64,000 nt of DNA from Symbiodinium natans (GCA_905221605.1 CAJNDS010000197.1:64001-128000), one strand, 5' to 3'. Shown: positions 1 through 12,248, numbered from the stretch's first letter. Numbers and translations: made by a program. Notes: a model not told the origin generated them from the letters alone.

Positions 1-1700
1 TCGGAGCAGCAAGTTGGAAAGGTGACGCCCCCGGAAAAGGACGAAGGCAGGAATGAACCACCCCGGGTTTCCCAAAGCCAGCCCTGGAAAAATTGTACGG
101 GGGGGCATGCCTGAGGAAAGGGTGGCTGGGAGGATCGCGTAACTCGCCTTGTGATTTTCAAAGCTTCGAGGTGCTGTGGGGGTTCGCAGCTGGCAAATTT
201 TGAGCTGCGCATTGCTTCAGGCGGTCAATTTATTTAAGCGGCTTTGCGCATTTAGCACCAAAACGCGTCACGAAAATGTACTTGCCCAATAGGCTTCTAA
301 CTGCTATCAGATGGGACATCTTGGAACCTTAGGATAGTGGTGAGATCGTGCATGTACGCAGTGCTGGCATGTAATGTGGGGCATTGGCTGGTGATTGTAT
401 AGGTGGCGATCCGACCCTCAGCCACAAGCGTGTTTTTGTTGGATGTGCATTGGCAGGCCTTGTGATGGAGGGCACAACCTTGCGTGCCTCACTTTCTAGT
501 CTGGAACAGTCCTTGGCTTCGCGGTCGAAGCAGCCACCTGCCCGTGTCAATCCAATTTTTTGCGTGTTGCAGTTTCTTTTGTTTTCGCTTGGCCATGCTT
601 TGAAGACTCAAAGCGCCTGGCAAGGATTGTTCACCTCACCGAACAGCTGCTTGGACTTTGAGCATTGCCTTGAGCTACGGTCTGCGTTCCGTGTGTGACG
701 TCTACTTGCCCCCAGCCCACCCAAAACTGCGCAAGTTGCTTCTGAGCACCCTGGATGACGAACCTGAGGCTGAAGGCATGTGAAAAAACCCGGGAAGAGA
801 GACAACTCCAGGCTGAAGAGGCCAAATCGAAGCTTGGCTCTTTTTCTTCGGAGTCCAGGATGTTTGAGTGTTGGTTTGTTGGTTTGTTGGTTTGATTTGG
901 CCTTTTTGGATTTCTTGTGTTGAAGCAAATTAGGGTTATCTCCTGTAGTGACTTGATTCTTTCGCCCAAGCAAGTGGGGCTCTTGTAGCTTCATGCCGCC
1001 CTTAGAAGTACTAGTAGGCGCGTGTTGTTTGGTGCCACCATCTTTGCTCTGGACTCTGTGCCCGGAACTGTACGTGGGAACTGACGCTTTGCCGCTTTGC
1101 CGCCTTGCCGCTTTGCCGCTTTGCCGTCGGTTGCACGTCACATGGGCTTACGCCACAAGTCCTCTGCCCCAGTGACAGCACACCATGGCCTCAAGGAAAT
1201 GCTCTCAGCTCTCCGGCGACTCAAGCCAGCTGTTGAAGATTTGTCAATCTTATTTGGAGAAGAGGCCCGGCATCGCCTGGATGGGACCCCAAAGCCCAGA
1301 TTACAAGAAGCACATATAAGCATGAGCGTGAGCAAGGTACTGGGAAGTGTGAGAGTGTGGAAGAAGCCTCCATGTGCTGAGGGTTCCGGGCTTCGGATGT
1401 CGGGAGAGCCCGGGTTAACATGAACTGCTCCCTGAAGGCGCGACAGAGTGGAGCGCATGAGCAAGGACTGGGCAAGGGATGACACGGGGTCCGCTGCAGC
1501 AAAGTGAAGGGCATCTCCCCTTATCCACCGGAATGAAGTGGGGCAGCTTTGCGAAGTTTACCATTGCTAGAAATGTTTCTGTGCAAGGACACAGCTTTCC
1601 AGAAGCAGCAAGCGACACCTGGCCCTGGCAATCGCGAGAGAGTTGACATGCAGAGGTTTTTGGAATTCAGCGCCCAAACCCTGGTGGTCCCAACGGCCTG
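1..1700. other. no supported gene
   Basis: Apart from the 8-bp repeat at 1085-1126, nothing convincing is visible. The open frames on both strands are short, overlap each other and have no recognisable motif or splice context. Confidence 0.5.
1085..1126. repeat. 8-bp tandem repeat
   Basis: Five copies of an 8-bp unit (CGCTTTGC, one copy with a C for T) in a row. Because 8 is not a multiple of 3, length changes here would shift any reading frame across it, so it argues against coding in this stretch. Confidence 0.8.
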
Positions 1701-2430
1701 GTGACTCCAGTGGTCTATTGCCCTTTTGACATGCATGAGTGGCCAAGGAAATATTATAAGTCCTTGGCGCACCAGCAACGGGCCTTCTACCTCCAGTCGG
1801 AGCGGATTGCGGCTCTTTGGTCGGAAGGTTGCAAGCTTGTAGATTTGTGGACTCCTGAAGCTTCGGCCTTGTCGTTGATTAGCCGCATCCTAAAGTCCAA
1901 CTCCCAGTTCCGTCCCGAGCTGCTTGAGTTTCCTGTGCTTTCCTGCACGCAAAACCCCTTACGAATACTTCAAACCCATCGCTGAACCTTTGACCCTGGC
2001 GGTGGTGAGGCCTGTGGTGGCAAAGATTCCATCGCACGACATCGAGCAGGCGAGTTGGCGCTGGTTTCTCAGCCGCCCACCTTGGAGGACACACGATGTC
2101 ACATGAAGCGTCTCCTTGTACTCCAGTACGAGGATGCCTCGTGAGACTCGGACCCGCTGGCACGCAAGCAGTATGCGGAAGCACTGGGGTGCGGCGTTGC
2201 GTCCGCAGTTAGCTGGGTGCAGGATACCATGCAGAACAAGAATCTTCAGCCTCCGGGAACTAGGGTAACTAGGGCGTCCCGGATCCCTGAATCTGAAACT
2301 TTTTTTTTTGCATGGTGTCCGACTGAGCGGTCCCCGACTCTAAAGAAAAGCCCAGTCAAGCATTCCGACCAAAACCTTCTTTGCATTGCTGGCCAGGACG
2401 ACAACACCCAGGAGCTCTTTGATGTCGGTA
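1701..2430 (+). CDS. candidate exons of an unidentified gene
   Basis: Three neighbouring stretches read like protein in different + frames, as expected for separate exons. 1701-1860 reads with HQQRAFYLQSERIAALWSEG. 1950-2103 contains PYEYFKPIAEPLTLAVV and IEQASWRWFLSR. 2151-2258 contains DPLARKQYAEALGCGVASAV followed by SWVQDTMQNKN. A short piece near 2399-2430 reads DDNTQELFDV before a GTACAG donor. No domain was recognised, and neither the start nor the stop is established. The acidic frame that continues into the GAA tract is not part of this call. Frame quality is the only evidence, so the model could be wrong or could join two genes. Confidence 0.25.
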
Positions 2431-2514
2431 CAGCAGTCGCCAACCCCTATGTGAGCCTTGCCTGGCCTAGAACTTGTAAGTGCTCGAGCTGGCGAGGGGA
2501 GAGCGCGAGAGGGA

Positions 2515-2768
2515 GTGAGAGCTCACTTCGGTGCGGCCCTTTCGCAGAGAGACGAAGAGAGAGGGGCGGGGAGAGAGAGGGAGAGAGGGAGAGAGAGACA
2601 GGGCCAGTGCGCGGGGATGGGGGAGACCCTTCCTCAGGCCCCGTAGAAGAAGAAGAAGAAGAAGAAGAAGAAGAAGAAGAAGAAGAAGAAGAAGAAGAAG
2701 AAGAAGAAGAAGAAGAAGAAGAAGAAGAAGAAGAAGAAGAAGAAGAAGAAGAAGACGAAGAAGAAGAC
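2515..2768. repeat. GA-rich stretch followed by (GAA)n tract
   Basis: A purine-rich GA segment (about 2550-2600) is followed by the junction CCCCGTAGAAGAAG and about 40 GAA triplets, with one GAC interruption near the end. The same arrangement occurs at 9519-9700. The tract opens frames of poly-Glu, poly-Arg and, on the other strand, poly-Ser; none is a credible protein. Confidence 0.9.
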
Positions 2769-2779
2769 AGGGACAGGAT

Positions 2780-4570
2780 AGTTCGACGGTGTTGAGTCAA
2801 TGAACTCGGGTGGGAGGACAACATCAATGTTTTACCCTAGTCCCATCGAATCTGGAATGTCCATTCCCCACCAAGCACCCATCTCACGCCGGTTGACTTG
2901 GTAGAGCGTACCCCTCGGGGGTCATATGCACAGCAAGCAAGCAAGCAAGAGACACAGGGAGAGCGAGAGAGAGAGAGGAACCCTCGACCTCATGCCTCCA
3001 AGAAAGCAAGAAAGAGAGAGAAGTGCTTAGATCAATTGTTTTCAGCTTCATGCGCATCTTAGGTGTGATTCTTGGCCATTTGAGCCAAATGTTCTCGCAA
3101 AGCGGACACCGCAGGAGTCTTCAATGCCAGCGCGGCTTGGCGAAAAGATTGCTCGGCTGAGAGCTGGCGACGGCTGTGGTAAGGCTCAGGTGGTTCGGTG
3201 GTTCTGATGTACAATCGGCTTTACAATAAGGGTTGACAAAACCTCAATGCCTGCAACACTCAGGTTTGAAGAGGAGACCGAGGAAGATCTCAGAGAGGCT
3301 CCTTTCCGGCCTGCGCAGCCCCGGAACAAACAACTCTTCCCTCAATGGCGGGCTGGGGCGGCTTAACTGTGAGCCGCAACCTCAAGAGAAAAGGATGCGA
3401 TGCCCTGCAACCCAAACCATTTGCTACTACCCCCCAAACTACTTGAAATCACCCAAGCCCATGTGCCATACACATGGTTGGCAAAAGAAGTGTCAATCCT
3501 TGGTGTACCAGGCGGAAAGGGGCTTCCGGACGAATCCTTTCCGTGCCGGAGCGCGTGGTTTCAACCGTGGCTTTGATGACGACGATGCTGCTGGGGCTGC
3601 GACCTGTGGGCAGGGATGCGCAGGGATTCAAGTGTGATTCTGGAAATTTTCGGCTGGGTGTCCGAGAGGGTGAGGCAATGAGGGGCGGAGCTCGGGGTGT
3701 CGAAAGTCTGGGACTTAGGGGCTAGTTTGAAATGGAAGCTTCAAGGCTTCGTGGCCAGGGTGAGCAGTGCCCAGATGTAGAGACTTGGAAGTCGTGGAAG
3801 TTGAGCGGAGATTCTGGGAGCGCTCGTTCCCTTTGAATTCTTTTCCTCATGCCTGTACTTGCCATTACCCTTCGCCGCGTGGTTGAGGACTTCGATCGTC
3901 GGCCTAGCAGTGCAAGAAGCTTGTGAGAGGGCTACCGTGCTCAAAGGTAGGCTTTGGATATCCTGGATCCGTGGTTTGGTAGACGTAATTAGGCATGTAG
4001 ACATGGGACGCGAACAGCTGGCAGGAGCTTTCCTGTGTGCGGCACGGACCGTTTGGGTTAGGCATAACTGCCGATCACGAAGGAGCACGGGGTGCGTAGT
4101 TGGGAACTGAAGCCCCCCCCACCCCCCCACCACCCCATGTGCTACCAAAAAAGGGCGCCATGTTCAGACAAACATTTCAGAGCCCCAGGCTTTCAACCCT
4201 TTGAACCTGAAGGCTTCAACTGAATTCGGTTCAATGACTTAGCGCGACAGGACCGGTCGATGGCAATGGCAAAAATCGTGCGTTCTTGCTACCGGCGAGT
4301 GGGGCATTGCTTCAGGATCTAGTTTGTTAGCGCGGGATTCGGGAAAGCCCTGGCTTTCGCAAAAAACACGGTGGTGAGCGGAGGGGACGTTCTCTGGGGC
4401 ACTGCACTCTAAAGGTTCAAAGATCAAAGAGCTTAAGTTCCGAACGCAGGGCACTTCAAGGAGTTGCATCATAATGGGTCATAATGGGGGGGGGGGAAGT
4501 TTGAGTAACATTGCACTTCACGCAATGGCACGTCCGATTTGTTTAAGCTGCTGTAATTCTCTCTCTCTAT
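2780..4570. other. no supported gene
   Basis: Contains short GA-rich patches (2953-3020) and a few open frames without motif. A segment near 3520-3635 (with GARGFNRGFDDDDAAG) has some protein-like character but no flanking exon could be joined to it. Confidence 0.4.
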
Positions 4571-4576
4571 ATATAT

Positions 4577-5128
4577 GTGTACATTTGCTTTACTTCACGT
4601 TTATCTTCTCATTATGCATCACGTTGTGTGAGTGGGCGGCGCATGCCGCCGAACCTGGAACCGCAAACGAGCTGTTTCCTTCCCTTGCGCTTGCCCTTCG
4701 CCTCTCTTCGCCAGAGCTTAGCAACACCTCCAGACTCCGGAGCCGAGCCATGGGGGCCAGTCCGAGCTGCCCTAGCTGCGAAGCCAGTCCAAGCTGCTGT
4801 GAAGGTGATTCCCAGATCCCTAACACCCGAAGTAAGGGCCATTGTACCTCAGTAGCAGACAGACTGGAACTACCCGTACGACCGACAAGCTCTAAACCCT
4901 CTGTTGGAGGAGGCGGAGCCACTGTGGCAGTCCCTGTGGCGTCCGAGGCAAATCTGACTTGGGAGGACTGGCCAATTTTTGTCAGACTGGTTCGGCATCC
5001 TAGCTCACGGCAATGTGCCCGTGTGGGTCAATGATGTACTGGGCCAGGCTCGAAGATGTTCGTCGTCACTTGTGAAGTGTGCATACACACAGAAGCTTCA
5101 GACAATCTCTGTTCAGAAAGGTCCAAGG
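4577..5128 (+). pseudogene. broken reading frame, unidentified protein
   Basis: One + frame stays protein-like over about 550 bases but is interrupted twice. It reads VRAALAAKPVQAAVKVIPRS, then TAG at 4853-4855, then QTDWNYPYDRQALNPLLEEA and EPLWQSLW, then a TGA near 4956, then FGILAHGNVPVWVNDVLGQA, and ends at TAA near 5128. Protein-like text on both sides of each stop, in the same frame, suggests a decayed copy. The alternative is two very short introns, but no pair of splice sites of normal length fits both the frame and the text. The product family was not recognised. Confidence 0.3.
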
Positions 5129-5372
5129 TAAGGTGATCAGATCAGAGAAGAATTGGGCCCCCGGCTGCTCTTGAAGCCGAAGCCTACACTCCGAAGCCTA
5201 AGTCCTGCAGCATAAAACAGCTCCAAAAGCGAGGAGAAAGAACCCACGCCTCCTACCGCTTGTTCCTTCAGGGTCGTTTGTCCGTGGTGTCGGGGGGCTT
5301 GAGGTTTGGGAAAAGTTGGGCAAAGCTGCAGAGGATGCTCCGCCGGTGGCGCCGTGGGAAGACCATGCTGAC

Positions 5373-8300
5373 ATGAACAGTGAGACCTCCGCTGCTGCTT
5401 TCGACATGTCCACCTGTGAACTCCAGGTGAGCCACTGGTTGAAAGGGTTTGAATTTAACCTGAACCTGGGTATGTCGAAGTCCGAAATCCCCACCTTATG
5501 CCAGTTTCAGTCCGTTTTTTTCGCAGAACGAGGGAACGCAGCCCTGTGAGGTAGACTCTGTTGTCCTGTGCGGCCTGTCCCTGCGCCAGTCCCTGCGCAC
5601 ATTTGGCATGCTGTGGTGCCGGGTCCCGATTGGCAAGTTTTCTTTGGGCATGCGGTGTTTGTTCAGAACAAAGTCCGCGTGAAGTTCCCCGTGCATGTGT
5701 GGGTTCCTAGCTCTTGGAACAATTGCTAGCAAAAGGCAGACTTTGCCTGCGGCACATCCATCGACATGCATCCCATAGCTGGATGTTTATCCCCGAAGAA
5801 GTGAGGATGGTCCCTCCCGAGACACGCTATCCTTTCCGCGCGCGTGCTGCACCAGTCTCCAAGTTCGACATCTTCGTCTCCCACACCTGGAAGCTCGGTT
5901 GCAGTGGTTACAGCTTTCGTGTTGCGCATGAATCTTCGTCTACGAGTCTGCCACATTCTTTCCTTCTTGAGTCTGCCTCTGTCTGCCTCGTTTCATGATG
6001 AACAGCATCACTGTCAAGACATGATCGTGATCAAGTTTGGACTCCGAGTCCCTGCTTCCGCAATGCGAGTGTGAGCCTTCTGAACCTGCTGGACCTTGGC
6101 GTGTTGAGTCGAGAGCCCAAGGAACACGCCTGGAAGGTGGAAGGTTCTATCTCTCATGAGCTTCTCCTGCAATTGTGGGTAGGCAGTTTGGGCCTGGACT
6201 GCTTTATGACTTTCGTGCTTGTAATGCAAACATTGGCACAACTTATACGAGTTACGACGTCGGACCTCCAACACCCCGAACATGAAGGCCTCATGCACGA
6301 AAGCCCCATTGGGTCGAGCAACTTTCGTCTAATTTTTGCCCCTGTGCTCTTTCTCCTCTTTTTTTCCTGGTTGGGGAGGGTGGTTGGCTTGGACACCCTG
6401 AGCCATACACTCCCCCAAAGAAACACCCTAAGCTCTGAACCTGAAGCGCAAAGTCAAAAAGTCTAGGTACCAGACTGGCTGGCAGATCTCCCTGGTGCTC
6501 CAAACGATGGTAGCCTCCACTCTCTTCGTTCTGGGCGTCTGCGGGGTTCTGCCTCTCCCATCCACCACCACCTTTGCCGGCATCCCACCTGAGCAGCACC
6601 TCGCCTTCACTTAGCATTTCTCTGTTAATTTGCCAATGGGTTGGTGAGTTTAACATGGATGTTCAGAGTTGTTGGTTCATGCTGTCAGGAGGGCTTCTGA
6701 AATGGCCTGAACACCAGTCAAGGTACGCGGCCTCACCGTGGCTCCGAGAAAATTTCTTGGGCTTCGAGAGAGCAAAGGTAACGTTCATGGCTGATTTTAA
6801 TTGTACTGGGCGCGCAAGACTGGTGTTGAGCCTGCCCTTAGAGGGTGTTACTCCCCATCGAGGCATGACATGGGCAAGAATGGGAAGGCAATTGAATGCA
6901 TCTGTCCACTTCCTGTAGGGCATTGGTTGTCGGGGCATTTGTATACAGTGGGGCGTCCGATGGAGTTAAGATTTCTCGACCCAGGTGGATACGCACTACC
7001 AGCCTTCCAGCTGCCATCATCGGCCTCTGTGTGGCGCCCTACATAGGTGACCTGTTCAACAAGCAGGTGCACTCGAAACATCTGACTTGGGAGCATGGCG
7101 TCATGTCATGGGACAGTAGGATTGCTGCAGTTGATGGGACCTGTGATGTGCAGGTAGCATTTATTGACATGGCCAGTATCGACCAGACCGATGCAGAGCA
7201 GAAGAAGCAAGGCATCTACAGCATTGCCGAATTCCTGAGGATGTCCGGCGAGCTGCAGGTTCTTTGGTCGGCGGACTACCTCTCTAGGTTGTCGCGGTCT
7301 TAGAGACGTATGGCAAGAAGTTGCATGGGATGTTTCATGCATGACACGCAGCATACCGCGCCGAAATGTGACACCCTCACTTTGCGGGGCTGCCAAAAGG
7401 GATTCAGGGCATACGATAAGCAAGAGGACTGGATTAAAGCAGGGATCGTGAATCGGGGCAGAGGCGTAGACAAAGCAATCCGGCCACCAGCTCCGCGTGG
7501 GGCTTTGTAGCCAATGTCCATGGTTTTCATGAATCCGAGGGATTTAACGTGTGTGCCACGCACATGTCAAGCGCCACCGCGGTGACCGCGTCCAGGGCCC
7601 GGACGTCTAAGGGAATAGTGAGAACACTTCGCGTACGTCTAGAACCCCGACACTCCCAACAACCGAAACCCTATACATCTCATACTAAAGCTCGAAGCTT
7701 CGGGTGCACCAGTCCTGTGTCATCCCAAACCAATCCCCCCGAAATTTGCTGAGGTGGTGCATTTTTGAGTTGGCGGCGTACCGCACAGCAAACCCGTCGG
7801 GCAAGATCAGCCTGTCGCCTCTCTTCGTGGAAAGGGGCTTTGCGGTGCTTATGTTGGCAGTCTATGGCTTCACCTCAGTTTTCGTGCTTGCAGAGGCCAA
7901 GGTTCTGACGTCGGGATCTGAAGCTTGGGTCTTCGGCTTCGCTCTGGTCCCAGTGTCGCTCTCTGTGCATGCACTGCGCAAGAGCTTCCTTGCGAAGCAC
8001 CGGCTACTTACAGCCCTGGCAAGCTTTCAGTTGGGAAAATCCACGTGCAGTTCTGAATTTGATACGCGCTTCATCCTCCGCTGCATTGGCAGATGGTATG
8101 GTGGAGAGGAGCAGTTCGAGAACTTCGTGCGAGGGCGACTGCGGCAGGAGCTCATCACCCAAATTACCAACACTCGCTTCCGGCCTGGGCACCTGGGTCA
8201 GAACACCAAATAGGGCAGAAACCTCCCCGCCTTCTGCTCCCAAATCGCCAGGTCTTAACGAACTCACCACGGGGCTGCTGAAAAAACCGGAGCCCGAAAT

Positions 8301-9074
8301 GCTAAAACAAACTTGTGTTTCGAGGTACTTCCTCGTCGCCATTGTGCCTTCCGTCTGCGCGGGGTTGGACAGCCTCGTCTCACTGTGGCAACCAGCTCGC
8401 AAATACATGCACGCACTTGAGGAAAACATGTGTATGCACCTGGTTGGTTCCATCGAGGAATCTAGTCTGTGGGGCTTAACGGCCAGTATCATGTCACTCA
8501 GTTTTGTTTGCCTGCCCAGGAGAGGGGAAGCTCCTACAGCAGCTCTGGTGACGCACTTCCTGTGTTTGGTGCTGGCATTCGACGTGTGCTGGGTCCTGAT
8601 CACCTTCAGGCCGCAGAGATGAACTTGTTACTCCTATCCACGTCTAGGTCAATTGTTATCCCCAAGTTTTAAGGTCACAAAGTCGAAGTCCTAAACCCTG
8701 GTCCTCTCGGACGCCTATGCAGAGCCGTGTGCGGGCCGCGCCATCGACTATGCCGTGTCATTTCTCATATTTGCAGCAAGTGGCGTCGTCTTCATGGCTG
8801 GTCTGCTGGGATCAAGACTTGCGCGGAATACTTTGAGCTTCTTGACACCTGTTAAGGCATGAGGGCACCACCTTCACTCCAGGTGATGAAATAGCTACTC
8901 TAAAGCACCCAGCCCAGACGGGTAATTTGGAGGGCCGGACTTCCCAACATCCCAGGTGTATCCGTGGCGCTCGCGTGGCTAGCTGCTTCCTGCATCCTCA
9001 TGAGTCTCACCTCTCAACGTGTTTGTCAAGTCCTGGCCGGACTCTTTCGAAAAAGGTCTCGCCCAGGCAGTTAA
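5373..9074 (+). CDS. polytopic membrane protein with split TIR-like domain
   Basis: A gene of about twelve short exons. Best-supported pieces: 5373-5426, 5527-5550 (24 nt), 5667-5698, 5740 to about 5893, a TM exon near 6467-6590, about 7011-7066, 7154-7290, 7754-8188, 8325-8622 (may hold another intron), a TM exon near 8740-8860, and the last exon 8956-9074 ending in TAA. The 5740 exon carries SKFDIFVSHTW, a TIR-like first strand. The 7154 exon carries FIDMASIDQTD and ELQVLWSADYLSRL, continuing across the intron as WCIFELAAYRTANP, like TIR box 3. Between the halves lie hydrophobic segments (VASTLFVLGVCGVLPLP, IIGLCVAPYIG); at least four more follow. From memory, this matches a family expanded in Symbiodiniaceae. 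The substrate is unknown; a sensor or NAD-cleaving role would be pure inference. Introns 7291-7753 (GT) and 8189-8324 (GC) preserve frame. The start and exons between 5893 and 7011 are uncertain. Confidence 0.65.
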
Positions 9075-9182
9075 CGATGAACTTTACATTTAGTCTTTTT
9101 GAGGCGGCTCTGCGATTACTTATTCCTGTTCCATGCAACCAGTAATGCGTCTCAAAGCAACGACAAGACACAAGACACGTAC

Positions 9183-9233
9183 GCACGCATATACATACAT
9201 GTATATAGATATATGTATATGTATATATAGAAC
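9183..9233. repeat. AT-rich simple repeat
   Basis: Alternating TATA/CATA steps in an otherwise mixed context, just downstream of the membrane-protein gene. Confidence 0.7.
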
Positions 9234-9518
9234 GAATTGCTTAGACTTCTGTGTCTACTCCTGCGAATTTCCGTTCGAGTCGAAGGATGCCTCTTTGAGG
9301 GTGTTGGGAAACACCACCCCTCCGCGGTGAGCAGGGGAGGGAGAAAAGTGCCCACTTGTCCTTGAGGCTTTATTTCTAGCACTTCAGCATCTTTAGGGTA
9401 GGGCCTTGGTACCCCGATTCCGAGTCCTCTTTGGGGTGGTTTGTCATTATAATGATTTTTGGTATAGATTGTGGAGCTGTGTCGGCGCGCCGTGGGGGAC
9501 ACTGAGTCCGCAGGAGGG

Positions 9519-9700
9519 AGGGAGAGAGCGAGAGAGAGAGAGAGGATCTGTGTCGCACCGAACTTTCCGGGCGCCTAGCGCCCCGTAGAAGAAGAAGAAG
9601 AAGAAGAAGAAGAAGAAGAAGAAGAAGAAGAAGAAGAAGAAGAAGAAGAAGAAGAAGAAGAAGAAGAAGAAGAAGAAGAAGAAGATGAAGAAGAAGAAGA
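9519..9700. repeat. GA-rich stretch followed by (GAA)n tract, second copy
   Basis: GA-rich segment at 9519-9545, a spacer, the same CCCCGTAGAAGAAG junction as at 2640, then about 37 GAA triplets with one GAT interruption. The purine-rich strand is the + strand in both copies. Confidence 0.9.
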
Positions 9701-9719
9701 GAGCATGTACAAGGCCATT

Positions 9720-12000
9720 TAGAGAACATCCCCACCCACCCACCCGCCTCCCCCACAGTCTAGTCGGAGGTTTTTCAGATGTCGAGCTGGAAGGCCACAT
9801 ATCTGCAATTCTTGCCTGTCCACATCCTCGTATGTCCTGATCTGTCCTTAGTTGACCCTTAGACGTTGGCCCCTGAGCATTCTTCTACTCAAGTTGGGCA
9901 GACCGGGCAATCGGAGCCCACGATCCGAAGTTCGGGGCTCCAAGATGCCCTAAGTTCACCAAGGACCACCCAAGCCACACTTGCATTGCCTTGGATCGCA
10001 CAGCTTCTTAGGAGTCTTAGGATTCTCGGCTGGTTTCAAAAATCTGTGCCTTCTTAGCCTGGCCTTCCCAGCCTACGGAGGGGTGGTTGCAAAACGAGAT
10101 GGTGCGGACACCGAACTGAAGAAAGCTCCAAGGTGATTTAGGTCGCAGATTTTTGGGGTAAGGGCTAGAAGGGTTTTCGCTTTGAAGGGGGGGGGGGGGG
10201 TGCGTGGGTTGTCATGATTGGGTGGATGTTGGCCTGCTGCCGGCACTGCACCGCCATGGGTGCTGCTGCCATCACGTGCCCGCCAGCATCTCAGAGACGC
10301 TGGAGGAACAGCCCCTTCAAGCCTAAACCATGAGACTGAAAGGTGCATGTCGGGGTGGGTTGACTTGTTTGATGCGTGGTCTCTATGGAATGGTGTTTTG
10401 TAGGTATGGTCTGAGCAAAACGGTTCTTGCAGTCACGTTTTCCTGCAAGTTTGGCCCATTGAACACGTGTGTCAGACCCTGCGGTTCGACTCAGTCAGGC
10501 AACAAAGAATCGCCAGGATTGTTAGGTTGGACATGGAGCAGTTGCGAAGCGGTGGATTGGGCTGGGGAGTGTGAGTGGTTGCTTGACCTTTTTCGGGTTC
10601 TTCCTTCATCTTGCGTGCGCCGGCATCTTGATACGGGACAACGCACAAAGCAAAATGCCCAACGCCTTGTACTCCTGTGGTCATTCGATTTGGAAACTCC
10701 CTCCCGGGTCCCTCCCTCTTCGTCCAGCCTCTGAATCCAGTCCGGAGCACAGGCCGGAGCACTGCAAGCATGCGCAGGGCCAACTCGTGCCGTGGCCCTT
10801 GGCATTCCGGAACTTAGAATTCGGGGCAAAGCTTCGCGGTGTTCTCCGTCTTTTCCAGTTCTGTGAATTCGGGGGAGGCCTTTTGAAAACTGAGTGGCTT
10901 TGTCTCAAGGGAGACACCTTCAGAATTCCGGACGCAGTCTCCCCCCAACTCTTGTAAGCCCGGGAATCCGCCAGTGTCTGAACCACCAGCAAAAGGGCTC
11001 AAAACCAGTGTTTCCTTCCCAAGGCCCGCGCAGGACGAGGCAACTTCCTTCATGGACCTGTCCGAAATTAAGGTGCCGGGCCGGTTCGTTCAGCACAACG
11101 CTCGGTGTGTGTGGCAGGGCGGGAGTGTCGCAGCCCGAAGTGCCGAACCCCCAATAGCCAATAGTGGTGCGCAACATGCATCTAAACATGCCAAAACGGA
11201 GCCTCTTATACTACCATACTTGCAAACTTTGTATTACTTTGTTGCTTCGACTCTGATTCCCAACTTCACGTTGCAGAGTGGACCCTTTGGTTTCACTGGA
11301 CCAGTGTGCTTCTATGGCCTGCCGTACTGCCAGAAACCCTACCCTAAACCCTCGTGAGTGCTGGGCGGCAAAACAAACCCAGGCCAACCTCACGAAACCT
11401 AAGAGCCTTCCAGCTGAACTCCCCCAGATCAACAGCCGAAACAGCTCTGAGCCCTGTGTCCGCGCAGCATTTTTCTGCCCAACCCCCGAAATCCGCTGTT
11501 GATTTCGGTCCGCTGCAAGAGGCCATGGAGCCTCGACTGTCAAGTTTGGGATGTTCAGGGTAGAGTTTTTTGTTTTTTTTGTTGGGGCTTTTGAGGTTTG
11601 TGCAGGCCGGTGGGATTCCTGGGCTTTCCTGGGTTTACTGTTTTTTGGGTTTTGGTTTCGCCGTCATGGATGGGCTTCCTCCAAAAAATCCAGGAACCTG
11701 AACAGTCTTGCTTCGAAAGCGTTGAAAGCCGCCCGCCTCCGAAGAGTCGGAAGAATTGTGGAGGGAGAGCCACAGCAAAGGCACAGCCGCTTCCCATGGC
11801 CTCTGGCGTCCCCTACACAGCAAAGTCGGCGGCCTATCCCGCGCCGAGACCTGTGGCTGCTCCGCAGGCGTGGTTTCGAGTGCTGAGGGGTTGCGAGATG
11901 TCAGTTTGTTTCACTTCCTTTTGACCAGCTTTAAGCAATGAACATCAGGAATTGAGTGTACCTATCGACTTTCGTTTGGTTGTTACTTTTGTTGTGAATT
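9720..12000. other. no firmly supported gene
   Basis: Contains a G homopolymer at 10187-10200. Two fragments may be exons: near 10255 (MGAAAITCPPASQ) and near 11270-11345 (GFTGPVCFYGLPYCQKPY). They could be upstream exons of the EF-hand gene, but no splice phase links them. Confidence 0.4.
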
Positions 12001-12088
12001 GACAATGCCTGAAGATTTTTGCAAGTAGCCGAAGGGGTGCTCACTGGAGGTAAACTTTGCGTCCAACTAGCGGCCCACCTCTCGGAAG

Positions 12089-12248
12089 GTGTACTATCGT
12101 CCTGGCCCCGCCTCTGTGACAGCTGCACCGACGACTGTCACATATGCCGCCCCCCCTGGAATGCCGATGATGGGGCAGCCGGGTGCGCGTCCAATGGTGA
12201 CGATGGCGCCTCCAACTCCAGTGGGCGGCTCAGAGGGGGATGGGGAAG
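12089..12248 (+). CDS. candidate Pro/Thr/Ala-rich exon
   Basis: Begins after an AAG acceptor and ends before a possible GC donor. It reads VYYRPGPASVTAAPTTVTYA then PPGMPMMGQPGARPMVTMAP, a low-complexity hydrophobic-proline segment. Similar text follows at about 12540-12680 (TALPPGVRVVRTSQPAVVPA) and 12925-12968 (VGGPAYSQSAYASWQ), so these may be consecutive exons of one disordered N-terminal region. They could belong to the EF-hand gene that begins downstream, because orientation and spacing fit, but no exon joining them to 14021 was found. Confidence 0.35.

Noticed and set aside
2217-2827. Open frames of poly-Glu, poly-Arg and poly-Ser
   Set aside because: They are translations of the GAA tract in different frames and strands; no protein-like text flanks them on both sides.
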